Source: Litorivicinus sp. (GTDB taxonomy: Bacteria; Pseudomonadota; Gammaproteobacteria; Pseudomonadales; Litorivicinaceae). From it: a DNA stretch of 7,329 nt. Positions 1 to 6,259 of this stretch are shown here, piece by piece. The number at the start of each line of letters is the position of its first letter. Position 1 is the stretch's first letter. The notes under the pieces are model-generated. The model ran no database searches, was not told where the DNA came from, and saw only the letters and a program-made list of their open reading frames with translations. Location: positions 1-7,329 of the forward strand of contig JAGYIK010000055.1 of the NCBI GenBank assembly GCA_018402605.1, given 5' to 3'. The position numbers were made by a program, and so were the translations under genes.

Positions 1-1
1 C

Positions 2-268
2 CGGCGGATCAAGCTCCGCTATGCGCACCAAGGGGGGATGAATCCGCCACGGATTATTATCCATGGGAATCAAACAGACGGAGTCCCTGAGTCCTACCGG
101 CGCTACCTTGAGAATGTCTATCGCCGCGTGTTGAAGATTTCTGGAAGCCCAATAAAAATTGAATTTAAAACAGGCGAAAATCCGTTTGCTGGACGCAAAA
201 ATCAGCTGACTGAGCGGCAGATGCAACGAAAGCGCCGTTTGATGAGTTTTGTGAAAAAGAAACGTTAA
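2..268 (+). CDS. der: Ribosome biogenesis GTPase Der (EngA), C-terminal fragment
   Basis: This is the last 88 residues of Der (EngA), a double-GTPase-domain protein that helps assemble the 50S ribosomal subunit; the gene is cut by the left window edge. The reading frame is open from base 2 to a TAA at 266-268. Only the C-terminal KH-like RNA-binding domain is present, and neither GTPase domain can be seen. Recognisable family landmarks, in order, are KLRYAHQGG, NPPRIIIHGNQ, the SYRRYLENVYRR helix, GSPIKIEFKTGENPF and a very basic tail ending FVKKKR, all of which align by eye with E. coli Der. An internal ATG at 38 is not a real start, because the family similarity runs upstream of it. The gene converges on the Smr-domain gene, and the two stop codons overlap in the tetranucleotide TTAA, so no separate terminator lies between them. 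Confidence 0.95.
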   Translation, partial: RRIKLRYAHQGGMNPPRIIIHGNQTDGVPESYRRYLENVYRRVLKISGSPIKIEFKTGENPFAGRKNQLTERQMQRKRRLMSFVKKKR

Positions 269-828
269 CGTGTCGTTCGACCCCATCGGTCGTCGAACAG
301 TCCTTGTGTCAGTGCATTGACAACGCCGACCCCGCCATCAGAGCGCCTCGCGCTCGCAAAGGCAATGATATCCGGATTCCCTTTCAGCCATCGGTTGACG
401 TAGGACTTCAATAGCGGTCGTCCGTCTTTACTGTGCCGTCCAATCCCATGGGTAATCCGCAGATGCGTCAGTCGCTTTTCCCGAATGATGTGAAACAGTT
501 GAGAAACTGCGCGCGCGGCATCTTCCACTGTGTGTCCATGCAGATCGATTTCGATCTGTGCCGGGAACGGGATTTCGTCCAGTAAGCCGAGGACTCTGCG
601 ATCTGCGTCGTAGGCGACATATTGTAAGACGCGAAGTGGATTCATTGGTGGTGGCTCATCGGTCGACAGACCGTGGTGCACTTCAATGGGTGATGCATTC
701 TCAGCGCGTTCGCGAGCGATCTTCGTGGCTTGTTCTGACAACGTCTGCCGCGCGCGAACACGTGGCTCTCGCGACATCGGTTGCACGCCCGTTTCCTGCA
801 TCAACGCTTTAAATGACTCATCACTCAT
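265..828 (-). CDS. Smr-domain endonuclease (SmrA/SmrB family)
   Basis: A 187-residue protein with a C-terminal Smr (small MutS-related) nuclease domain. Visible motifs are DLHGHT at residues 95-100 (the DxH catalytic motif), THGIGR at 126-131 (the HGxG motif), SYVNRWL at 142-148 and the glycine pair in DGGVG at 164-168. The N-terminus has the short FKALMQETGVQPM segment, resembling the conserved N-terminal helix of SmrA/SmrB proteins. E. coli SmrB cleaves mRNA at collided ribosomes, and its gene lies divergently beside prmB, the same context as here. However, the spacing after HGxG, the SYVxRWL motif and the basic tail look more like SmrA (YdaL), so I give no symbol. Ribosome-linked RNA cleavage is inferred from family and context; a DNA nicking role has also been proposed for the family. 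The ATG at 828 has no strong Shine-Dalgarno sequence. Confidence 0.88.
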   Translation of the reverse strand: MSDESFKALMQETGVQPMSREPRVRARQTLSEQATKIARERAENASPIEVHHGLSTDEPPPMNPLRVLQYVAYDADRRVLGLLDEIPFPAQIEIDLHGHTVEDAARAVSQLFHIIREKRLTHLRITHGIGRHSKDGRPLLKSYVNRWLKGNPDIIAFASARRSDGGVGVVNALTQGLFDDRWGRTTR

Positions 829-904
829 CGGGCTACCATAGTGGGTGTTTCAGTCAATTCAAAGTTTGCTTGCGGCCTTTTAACGATCTGACTAGTCTTC
901 GCGC
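829..904. promoter_or_regulatory. Divergent intergenic region between the Smr gene and prmB
   Basis: These 76 bases separate two divergently transcribed genes and therefore probably hold both promoters. On the - strand, TTGAAT and TATGGT lie 16 bases apart just before the Smr-gene ATG; if used, transcription would start almost at the start codon, giving a leaderless or near-leaderless message. That would fit the lack of a clear Shine-Dalgarno sequence. On the + strand I see only weak boxes (TTCAAA followed 17 bases later by TAACGA) and no good ribosome binding site before prmB. The region's role is inferred from gene orientation; the individual boxes are weak guesses. Confidence 0.35.
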
Positions 905-1828
905 ATGACAGAACTCAAGACACTTCGTGATTTTCTACGCTTCGCGCTCAGTCAATTTGCGGCGCATCCGATCACCCTGGGTCATGGCACAGATGCGCTG
1001 TGGGATGAGGCTTTAGCACTGGTATTTGGTGCTGTGCATCTGCCGCCTGACGGTGATGCGCGCTTACTGGATGCCACGCTCACAGAAGACGAACGTCGGC
1101 ATGTGTTGGATTTGATTGAGAAGCGCGTTGTGGACCGTATCCCCGTTCCGTATTTGGTGGGTCGCGCTTGGTATGCAGGTCTTCCATTTTTGGTGGATCC
1201 CCGAGTTCTGATTCCTCGAAGTCCAATTTTTGAGCTCATACAAGACGAGTTCACACCCTGGTTTGAGCCACCCTTGGATCGCCCAGTCCACCTCTTGGAT
1301 ATGTGCACGGGATCAGGATGTTTGGGCATAGCGGCCTGTCTTGCGTTCCCGGAGAGCACGGGTGTACTCGCTGATGTGGATTCGGGTGCATGTGAAGTGG
1401 CGCGCTCAAATGTGCACTTACATGGATTGGACGCGCAACTTGACGTGCTGCAATCGGATGGTTTTGACGGACTCTACGATGCCCGATTTGATCTCTTAAT
1501 TTGCAATCCGCCCTATGTTGATGCGGAAGACATGGCGCGCTTGCCGGCTGAGTATCGGCATGAGCCGGAGTTGGCGCTGGCGTCAGGACTGGATGGTCTC
1601 ACGCTGGTCCGACGACTGCTATCGCAAGCTGCGGACTGGCTGTCAGACTCTGGGATTATGGTCCTCGAGGTCGGAAACTCCTGGGGTCAATTGGATGTTG
1701 AGCTGAGGGCACAACTCGGCCATTCGGTCCAATGGCTTGAGTTTGCGAATGGCGGTCACGGTGTCTGCGTGCTCTCAAAGACAGAGTTAGACGCGTTATA
1801 CTCGAATTTTTCAGAAGGGCGGTTATGA
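905..1828 (+). CDS. prmB: 50S ribosomal protein L3 N5-glutamine methyltransferase PrmB
   Basis: A 307-residue, SAM-dependent methyltransferase that modifies a glutamine side chain of ribosomal protein uL3 (L3). The length is close to E. coli PrmB (about 310). An N-terminal helical substrate-binding region contains GHGTDALWDEA (26-36). The Rossmann-type domain follows, with the SAM-binding motif LDMCTGSGC (131-139), the catalytic NPPY (201-204) that holds the target amide, then VDAEDM and YRHEPELALASG (217-228). The last two distinguish PrmB from PrmC, which methylates release factors. The C-terminal WLEFANGGHGV segment is also typical. The ATG at 905 is the first start after an in-frame TAG at 893, so the start is secure, although no Shine-Dalgarno sequence is evident. 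The TGA stop overlaps the aroC start by four bases (ATGA), so the two genes are translationally coupled. Confidence 0.96.
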   Translation: MTELKTLRDFLRFALSQFAAHPITLGHGTDALWDEALALVFGAVHLPPDGDARLLDATLTEDERRHVLDLIEKRVVDRIPVPYLVGRAWYAGLPFLVDPRVLIPRSPIFELIQDEFTPWFEPPLDRPVHLLDMCTGSGCLGIAACLAFPESTGVLADVDSGACEVARSNVHLHGLDAQLDVLQSDGFDGLYDARFDLLICNPPYVDAEDMARLPAEYRHEPELALASGLDGLTLVRRLLSQAADWLSDSGIMVLEVGNSWGQLDVELRAQLGHSVQWLEFANGGHGVCVLSKTELDALYSNFSEGRL

Positions 1829-2685
1829 GCGGAAATACCTTTGGCAAATTGTTCACAGTCACGACAGCCGGTGAAAGTCATGGCCCGGGATTGGTCGCGA
1901 TTGTGGATGGATGTCCGCCATTAATCCCGTTAAGTGAGGCCGATCTGCAGCTGGATCTTGATCGCAGGAAGCCGGGTCAGAGTAAACACACGACACAGCG
2001 TCGAGAAGATGATGAGGTTGAGATCCTCTCCGGTGTGTTCGAGGGAATGACCACAGGTACGCCGATTGCCCTGCTGATTCGGAATACAGATCAGCGCTCG
2101 AAAGACTACTCCAATATCAAAGATGTATTTCGTCCCGCACATGCGGATTACACCTATGAACACAAGTTCGGAATTCGCGATTATCGCGGTGGTGGACGGA
2201 GTTCGGCGCGCGAGACGGCCATGCGTGTCGCTGCGGGTGCGATTGCAAAAAAAGCGTTGATGCAGCTGTTTGGCGTGCAAGTGCGAGGCTGCTTGACCCA
2301 GCTTGGGCCGATCGAGTGCGAGATCAAAGATTGGGATGCAGTGGAGACCAATGCATTTTTTTGCCCTGATCCTCAGCAGGTTCCTGCACTAGAAGAGTTC
2401 ATGACTGCGCTCCGCCGTGATGAGGATTCGATTGGTGCGAAGCTCACAGTCGTTGCGGATGGCTTGCCCCCGGGTTGGGGCGAGCCGGTATTTGACCGCT
2501 TAGATGCCGATCTGGCGCATGCATTGATGTCGATCAACGCGGTGAAGGCGGTTGAATTGGGTGAAGGTATGTCGGTTGTCAATCGTCGGGGATCGGAGCA
2601 CCGCGATCAAAGATGTCACGCCAGATGGTTTCTGAGAAGAAGAAAAGTAATCACATGCGAGGCAGCGGTGTTCTTGGCGGGTTAG
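1825..2685 (+). CDS. aroC: Chorismate synthase, intact N-terminal two-thirds then frameshifted
   Basis: AroC converts 5-enolpyruvylshikimate-3-phosphate to chorismate, the last step of the shikimate pathway, using reduced FMN. The open frame encodes 286 residues against a usual length of about 360. Residues 1-261 match well: the first family signature starts at GESHGPG (residue 16), DLDRRKPGQS and TTQRREDDEVEILSGVFEG follow, then NTDQRSKDYS, FRPAHADYTYE and the second signature, DYRGGGRSSARETAMRVAAG. DSIGAK and GEPVFDRLDADLAHALMSIN are also intact. After RGSEHRD (base 2607) the translation becomes unrelated basic sequence and stops at a TAG at 2683-2685, although remnants of the true C-terminus continue downstream in other frames. 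The third signature, around GRHDPCVGIRATPIAEAM, is therefore missing from this product. AAGGGCGG just before the ATG is a good ribosome binding site, and the start overlaps the prmB stop. As written, the product should be inactive; the break may be a sequence error. Confidence 0.93.
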   Translation: MSGNTFGKLFTVTTAGESHGPGLVAIVDGCPPLIPLSEADLQLDLDRRKPGQSKHTTQRREDDEVEILSGVFEGMTTGTPIALLIRNTDQRSKDYSNIKDVFRPAHADYTYEHKFGIRDYRGGGRSSARETAMRVAAGAIAKKALMQLFGVQVRGCLTQLGPIECEIKDWDAVETNAFFCPDPQQVPALEEFMTALRRDEDSIGAKLTVVADGLPPGWGEPVFDRLDADLAHALMSINAVKAVELGEGMSVVNRRGSEHRDQRCHARWFLRRRKVITCEAAVFLAG

Positions 2686-2954
2686 CACGGGACGGCCTTT
2701 GGTCTGCCATTTGGCGCGCGTTAAAAAAAGCCGACCCAGGTTCGTTACGACACCGAGGTGGCATGAGTATTAGCCGCCAGCTGCGGGTGAGTCAGCTGAG
2801 GTGGTGACCAAGGGAAGTCATGACCTAACTGGTCGGCATTCGTGCGACGCCGATCGCGAGCGATGGTGGCGCTTGTCACCTTTAGATCATGCACTTCGCC
2901 AACGCGGTCAAAGCGCTGGCCATGTTCGTGGCAGACCTCACGACTCACACGTAA
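2608..2954 (+). pseudogene. aroC: Scrambled C-terminal third of aroC
   Basis: Chorismate synthase similarity resumes here in short pieces that hop between frames: DVTPDGF (from 2612), SNH...GSGVLGG (2646-2681), VSTGRPLVCHLA (from 2681), KKPTQVRYDT (from 2725), AEVVTKGSHD (2795-2824), VGIRATPIA (2832-2858), AMVALVT (2860-2880) and LDHALRQRGQ (from 2882). Family proteins carry these blocks in one frame and in this order. Besides indels there are changes at near-invariant positions, such as SHDL where GRHDP is expected. A run of seven A's at 2723-2729 coincides with one frame change. The TAA at 2952-2954 is a plausible original stop, but the poorly conserved C-terminus makes this end uncertain. 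It belongs to the same gene as the open frame starting at 1825 and is either decayed or wrongly sequenced. Confidence 0.8.
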
Positions 2955-2962
2955 TTTCTGAC

Positions 2963-4138
2963 TTGCCTCGTGACGAATGCATTGCCAACCGGCCGACTTG
3001 GCGGTGTACTGCGGTGGCATTGAGTGTTGGATGGTTCGGGCCATTTTTCCAGTCGCTTGGCTTTTCAGCGCAGCAAATTGGCATCGCCATCGGGGTATTG
3101 ACCGGATCGAAGATTTTGGCACCTTATCTTTGGGGCTACTTGGGCGATCATGTCGCAAATCGATTGCGTGTCGTTCAGACTGGGATGGTCGGTTCGATTG
3201 CAGCGGCCGCATGTCTTCTTTTTGACTTCGATTTTTTGGGATTGTGTCTGATCTTGGGGGCCTTTGGTCTCTTCTGGAATGCCATCATCGCGCAATTTGA
3301 CACCTTGACCCTCGCGTATTTGGGTGGCGCGCATCATCGCTACTCGCAGATTCGAGTGTGGGGATCGATCGGTTTTATACTCATGATGCTGACCTCCGGC
3401 TGGTGGTTTTCGGAGTTTCCGTTCACGGCGCTACCCTGGTTGATGCTTGCAGGTTTGATTGCGTCGGCGCTGTTGTCACTCTCATTGCCTCCGCTAGCAG
3501 CGCAACGAGCGGAAGTATCCTCGGAGGAATCGGTTGGGGCGCGATTAAAGACGCCCGTGGTGTTGATTTTTTTCGCGGTAGCGGCCAGCAATCAAATGAC
3601 CCATGGGCCGCTCAACGTCTTTTTTACCCTGTACTTGCAAGAGCGGGGATACAGTGCGCTTGCCGCAGGACAACTCTGGGCTCTGGGCGTATTTGCCGAG
3701 GTGATCTTGTTTTTCATGCTCCCAAGGGTGTTGTCGGGTCTTGATCTAAGGATCCTGCTGGTTGTCTCGTTAACCTTGGCGAGTCTTCGATGGATCGGCA
3801 CTGCATGGTTTGTCGATTCCCTCCTGGTCCTGTTATTTCTGCAGTTATTACATGCCTTTACCTTCGGGGCGATCCATGCCGTCAGTATTGAATTTATCAG
3901 GCGCTGGTTTCCAGGGAAGCTCTCAGGTCGAGGAATGGCGCTCTACAGCGGTCTGGTATTTGGCGTTGGAGGCTCTATCGGAGCCTTCGCATCGGGCTAT
4001 CTGTGGTCCAGACTCGGTGGAGAGCAGACGTTTTTATTGGTTGGTGCGATCACGGCGATGGCAGCAGCGGTCGCATGGATCTTCCTCAAAGAGGCGAGAC
4101 TGGAAGCAACGGATCCTCGCACGAGAGCCTTTGGTTGA
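2963..4138 (+). CDS. MFS permease, HcaT/nucleoside-symporter-like
   Basis: A polytopic inner-membrane transporter of the major facilitator superfamily, of the group that includes the 3-phenylpropionate permease HcaT and related nucleoside-symporter-like proteins. Clear family landmarks are GWFGPFFQSLGFSAQQIG after the first helix, the loop KILAPYLWGYLGDHVANRLR, YSQIRVWGSIGF (about residues 127-138), and LYLQERGYSALAAGQLWALGV in the second half. About a dozen hydrophobic segments can be counted. The substrate cannot be read from sequence. The open frame reaches back to 2774, but its first part encodes aroC C-terminal remnants, so the long form is an artefactual fusion. I place the start at a TTG at 2963 only as the best in-frame option, giving 391 residues, a normal family length. 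The first helix is short and odd (TWRCTAVALSVGW), which suggests a small deletion or frameshift near 3000-3012, so the true start is uncertain. leuC follows 45 bases downstream. Confidence 0.85.
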   Translation: MPRDECIANRPTWRCTAVALSVGWFGPFFQSLGFSAQQIGIAIGVLTGSKILAPYLWGYLGDHVANRLRVVQTGMVGSIAAAACLLFDFDFLGLCLILGAFGLFWNAIIAQFDTLTLAYLGGAHHRYSQIRVWGSIGFILMMLTSGWWFSEFPFTALPWLMLAGLIASALLSLSLPPLAAQRAEVSSEESVGARLKTPVVLIFFAVAASNQMTHGPLNVFFTLYLQERGYSALAAGQLWALGVFAEVILFFMLPRVLSGLDLRILLVVSLTLASLRWIGTAWFVDSLLVLLFLQLLHAFTFGAIHAVSIEFIRRWFPGKLSGRGMALYSGLVFGVGGSIGAFASGYLWSRLGGEQTFLLVGAITAMAAAVAWIFLKEARLEATDPRTRAFG

Positions 4139-4148
4139 GCGGGATTTC

Positions 4149-4179
4149 TGCTAAACTGATCGGCTTACTTCAAAGGAGA
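4149..4179 (+). promoter_or_regulatory. leuC upstream region: possible extended -10 and strong ribosome binding site
   Basis: TGCTAAACT at 4149-4157 resembles an extended -10 element, without a convincing -35 box at the right distance. AAAGGAG at 4172-4178 lies five bases before the leuC ATG and is the best Shine-Dalgarno sequence in the window, which fixes the leuC start. The gap to the MFS stop is only 45 bases, too short for a leucine-codon leader peptide with an attenuator. The ribosome binding site is clear; the promoter is speculative, and leuC may instead be read through from upstream. Confidence 0.45.
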
Positions 4180-4183
4180 CGTT

Positions 4184-5599
4184 ATGGCCGGTCAAACCCT
4201 CTATGACAAGTTGTGGGACAGTCATCTCGTGCTGCAGCGCGATGATGGGAGTGCATTGATTTATATCGATCGTCACTTGTTGCACGAAGTGACGTCTCCT
4301 CAAGCATTTGAAGGCCTGGCGCTGGCTGGCCGCACACCTTGGCGACTGGATGCCAATCTTGCAACCGTCGATCATAACGTGCCCACGGAAAATCAAGCCG
4401 CAGGTGTTGGCGCGATAGCGGATCCGACCAGTCGATTGCAGGTGCAAACCTTGGATGATAATTGCGATGCGCTGGGTATCACGCAATTTAAAATGGCGGA
4501 TCCACGTGCTGGCATTGTGCATGTCATTGGCCCAGAGCAGGGCGCGACCCTGCCGGGCATGACGGTCGTTTGTGGAGACAGTCATACAGCCACCCATGGG
4601 GCTTTCGGTGCATTAGCGCATGGCATCGGTACGAGCGAGGTCGAACATGTCCTTGCGACTCAGTGCCTTGTGGCGAAAAAAATGAAAAACATGCGGATCA
4701 CGGTGACCGGTCCGCTGGGTTTCGGTATTACGGCAAAAGATGTGATTCTCGCGATCATCGGCCAGATCGGTACGGCCGGCGGCACGGGTTGTGCAATTGA
4801 GTTTGCCGGTGAGGGGATTCAGAGCCTCTCGATGGAAGGTCGGATGACCGTGTGTAACATGGCGATTGAGGCTGGCGCGCGCGTTGGCCTTGTGGCCGTG
4901 GATGAAAAGACCATCGCCTATGTTGAAGGCCGTCCGTACGCACCAAAGGGCGCGGATTGGGATCGCGCAGTGGCGTACTGGTCGACATTGGTGAGCGACG
5001 CAGATGCTGTCTTTGATCATGAAGTAGCCATCGACGGCACGCTGATTGAGCCGCAGGTGTCCTGGGGAACCAACCCAGAAATGGTGACCGGTATCAACGG
5101 ACAGGTTCCAGATCCTGCATCGATTGATGACCCGATTACCCGAGGTGCTATTGAGCGTGCGCTCAAGTACATGGGTTTGCGCGGTGGGCAGCCCATCTCG
5201 GCGATTCGCTTGGACCGTGTTTTCATTGGTTCCTGCACCAACTCGCGTATCGAAGATCTGCGCGAGGCGGCGAAGATCGTCAACGGCAAGCGTGTGAGCG
5301 ACTCAATTCTCCAAGCTATGGTCGTTCCGGGGTCGGGTTTGGTGAAGTCTCAGGCCGAGGCTGAAGGATTGGATCAAATCTTTTTGGAGGCTGGTTTTGA
5401 GTGGCGCGACCCGGGCTGTTCCATGTGTCTGGCAATGAACGCAGACAAATTGGGTGCTGGCGAACACTGCGCTTCGACCTCAAACCGGAATTTTGAGGGA
5501 CGTCAAGGTGCTGGCGGTCGCACACATTTAGTGAGTCCTGCGATGGCCGCAGCCGCAGCGATCGCTGGCCACTTTATCGATGTGCGTGAGTGGATGTAA
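4184..5599 (+). CDS. leuC: 3-isopropylmalate dehydratase large subunit LeuC
   Basis: The large, iron-sulfur subunit of isopropylmalate isomerase, which with LeuD interconverts 2- and 3-isopropylmalate in leucine biosynthesis in the cytoplasm. At 471 residues it has the usual bacterial length (E. coli 466). It is an aconitase-family protein. The [4Fe-4S] ligands are Cys351 in GSCTNSR and Cys412/Cys415 in PGCSMCLAMN. Other landmarks are LYDKLWDSH at the N-terminus, DHNVPTEN (63-70), HVIGPEQG (113-120), VCGDSHTATHGAFGALAHGI (129-148) and NRNFEGRQG (434-442). The start is supported by the AAAGGAG ribosome binding site five bases upstream. leuD begins nine bases after its TAA, so the two subunits should be made together. 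No lesion or unusual residue is visible. Confidence 0.98.
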   Translation: MAGQTLYDKLWDSHLVLQRDDGSALIYIDRHLLHEVTSPQAFEGLALAGRTPWRLDANLATVDHNVPTENQAAGVGAIADPTSRLQVQTLDDNCDALGITQFKMADPRAGIVHVIGPEQGATLPGMTVVCGDSHTATHGAFGALAHGIGTSEVEHVLATQCLVAKKMKNMRITVTGPLGFGITAKDVILAIIGQIGTAGGTGCAIEFAGEGIQSLSMEGRMTVCNMAIEAGARVGLVAVDEKTIAYVEGRPYAPKGADWDRAVAYWSTLVSDADAVFDHEVAIDGTLIEPQVSWGTNPEMVTGINGQVPDPASIDDPITRGAIERALKYMGLRGGQPISAIRLDRVFIGSCTNSRIEDLREAAKIVNGKRVSDSILQAMVVPGSGLVKSQAEAEGLDQIFLEAGFEWRDPGCSMCLAMNADKLGAGEHCASTSNRNFEGRQGAGGRTHLVSPAMAAAAAIAGHFIDVREWM

Positions 5600-5608
5600 G
5601 GAAGTCAG

Positions 5609-6256
5609 ATGCAACAATTTATCGCAGAAACCGGTGTTGTGATGCCCTTGGATCGGTCCAATGTCGACACCGATCAAATCATCCCAAAGCAATATTTGAA
5701 GTCGATTAAGCGAACTGGGTTTGGTGTCAACCTGTTTGATGACTGGCGCTACCTGGATCCCGGTGAGCCGGGCATGGACCATTCGAGCCGGCGATTGAAC
5801 ACCGAGTTCATTATGAACGATCCGAAATATCAAACGGCCTCGATTTTGTTGGCGCGTGAGAATTTTGGCTGCGGATCCAGCCGGGAACACGCGCCATGGG
5901 CGATCATGGAGCATGGCTTTCGTGCGGTCATTGCGGTTTCGTTTGCCGATATTTTTTATAACAACAGTTTTAAAAATGGCTTATTGCCCTTGGTACTCAC
6001 TGGCGCTGAAGTGGATCGGTTGTTCGCTATGACCACGGGCGATGCGGCACTTGAGCTCACCGTTGATCTGGCGACGCAAACCGTCAGTGGTCCCGATGGA
6101 TTCGAGGCGCGTTTCGAGATTGATCCATTCCGAAAAACTTGTTTGCTTGAGGGCTTGGATGAAATTGGCTTGTCGTTGAAAGATGCCGATGCGATCCGAG
6201 CGTATGAAGCGAAGCGTCGACATGAAACACCCTGGATGTTTCAGAACATAGGATAA
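5609..6256 (+). CDS. leuD: 3-isopropylmalate dehydratase small subunit LeuD
   Basis: The small, swivel-domain subunit that pairs with LeuC to form isopropylmalate isomerase. The 215 residues fit the bacterial LeuD type, slightly longer than E. coli (201) because of an insert near 50-62 and a longer tail. Motifs are NVDTDQIIPKQYL (18-30), RTGFGVNLFDDWRYLD (35-50), the signature ENFGCGSSREHAPW (84-97), and SFADIFYNNSFKNGLLP (111-127), followed by DPFRKTCLLEGLDEIGLSL near the C-terminus. AAGGAAG at 5598-5604 overlaps the leuC stop and lies just before the ATG, which supports this start and coupling to leuC. The leuB ATG lies three bases after the stop. Confidence 0.98.
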   Translation: MQQFIAETGVVMPLDRSNVDTDQIIPKQYLKSIKRTGFGVNLFDDWRYLDPGEPGMDHSSRRLNTEFIMNDPKYQTASILLARENFGCGSSREHAPWAIMEHGFRAVIAVSFADIFYNNSFKNGLLPLVLTGAEVDRLFAMTTGDAALELTVDLATQTVSGPDGFEARFEIDPFRKTCLLEGLDEIGLSLKDADAIRAYEAKRRHETPWMFQNIG

Positions 6257-6259
6257 AAT

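Noticed and set aside
558..812. Open frame on the + strand within the Smr gene
   Set aside because: It is antisense to a well-supported Smr-domain gene and has no recognisable motifs.
982..1359. A 125-codon open frame on the - strand within prmB
   Set aside because: It is fully antisense to the conserved PrmB coding sequence and has low-complexity, Ser/Arg-rich shadow-like composition.
2723..2729. Run of seven A's as a programmed frameshift site in aroC
   Set aside because: One slippage site cannot explain at least six further frame changes nearby, and AroC is not known to be made by frameshifting.
2745..3212. A 155-codon open frame on the - strand
   Set aside because: It lies antisense to the aroC remnant and MFS start, has no recognisable domain and reads as the complement of coding sequence.
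2801..4138. A 445-residue permease starting at GTG 2801
   Set aside because: The first part matches AroC C-terminal blocks, so the start is inside the neighbouring broken gene.
5528..5914. A 128-codon open frame on the - strand across the leuC-leuD junction
   Set aside because: It is antisense to highly conserved LeuC and LeuD coding regions, with no domain of its own.
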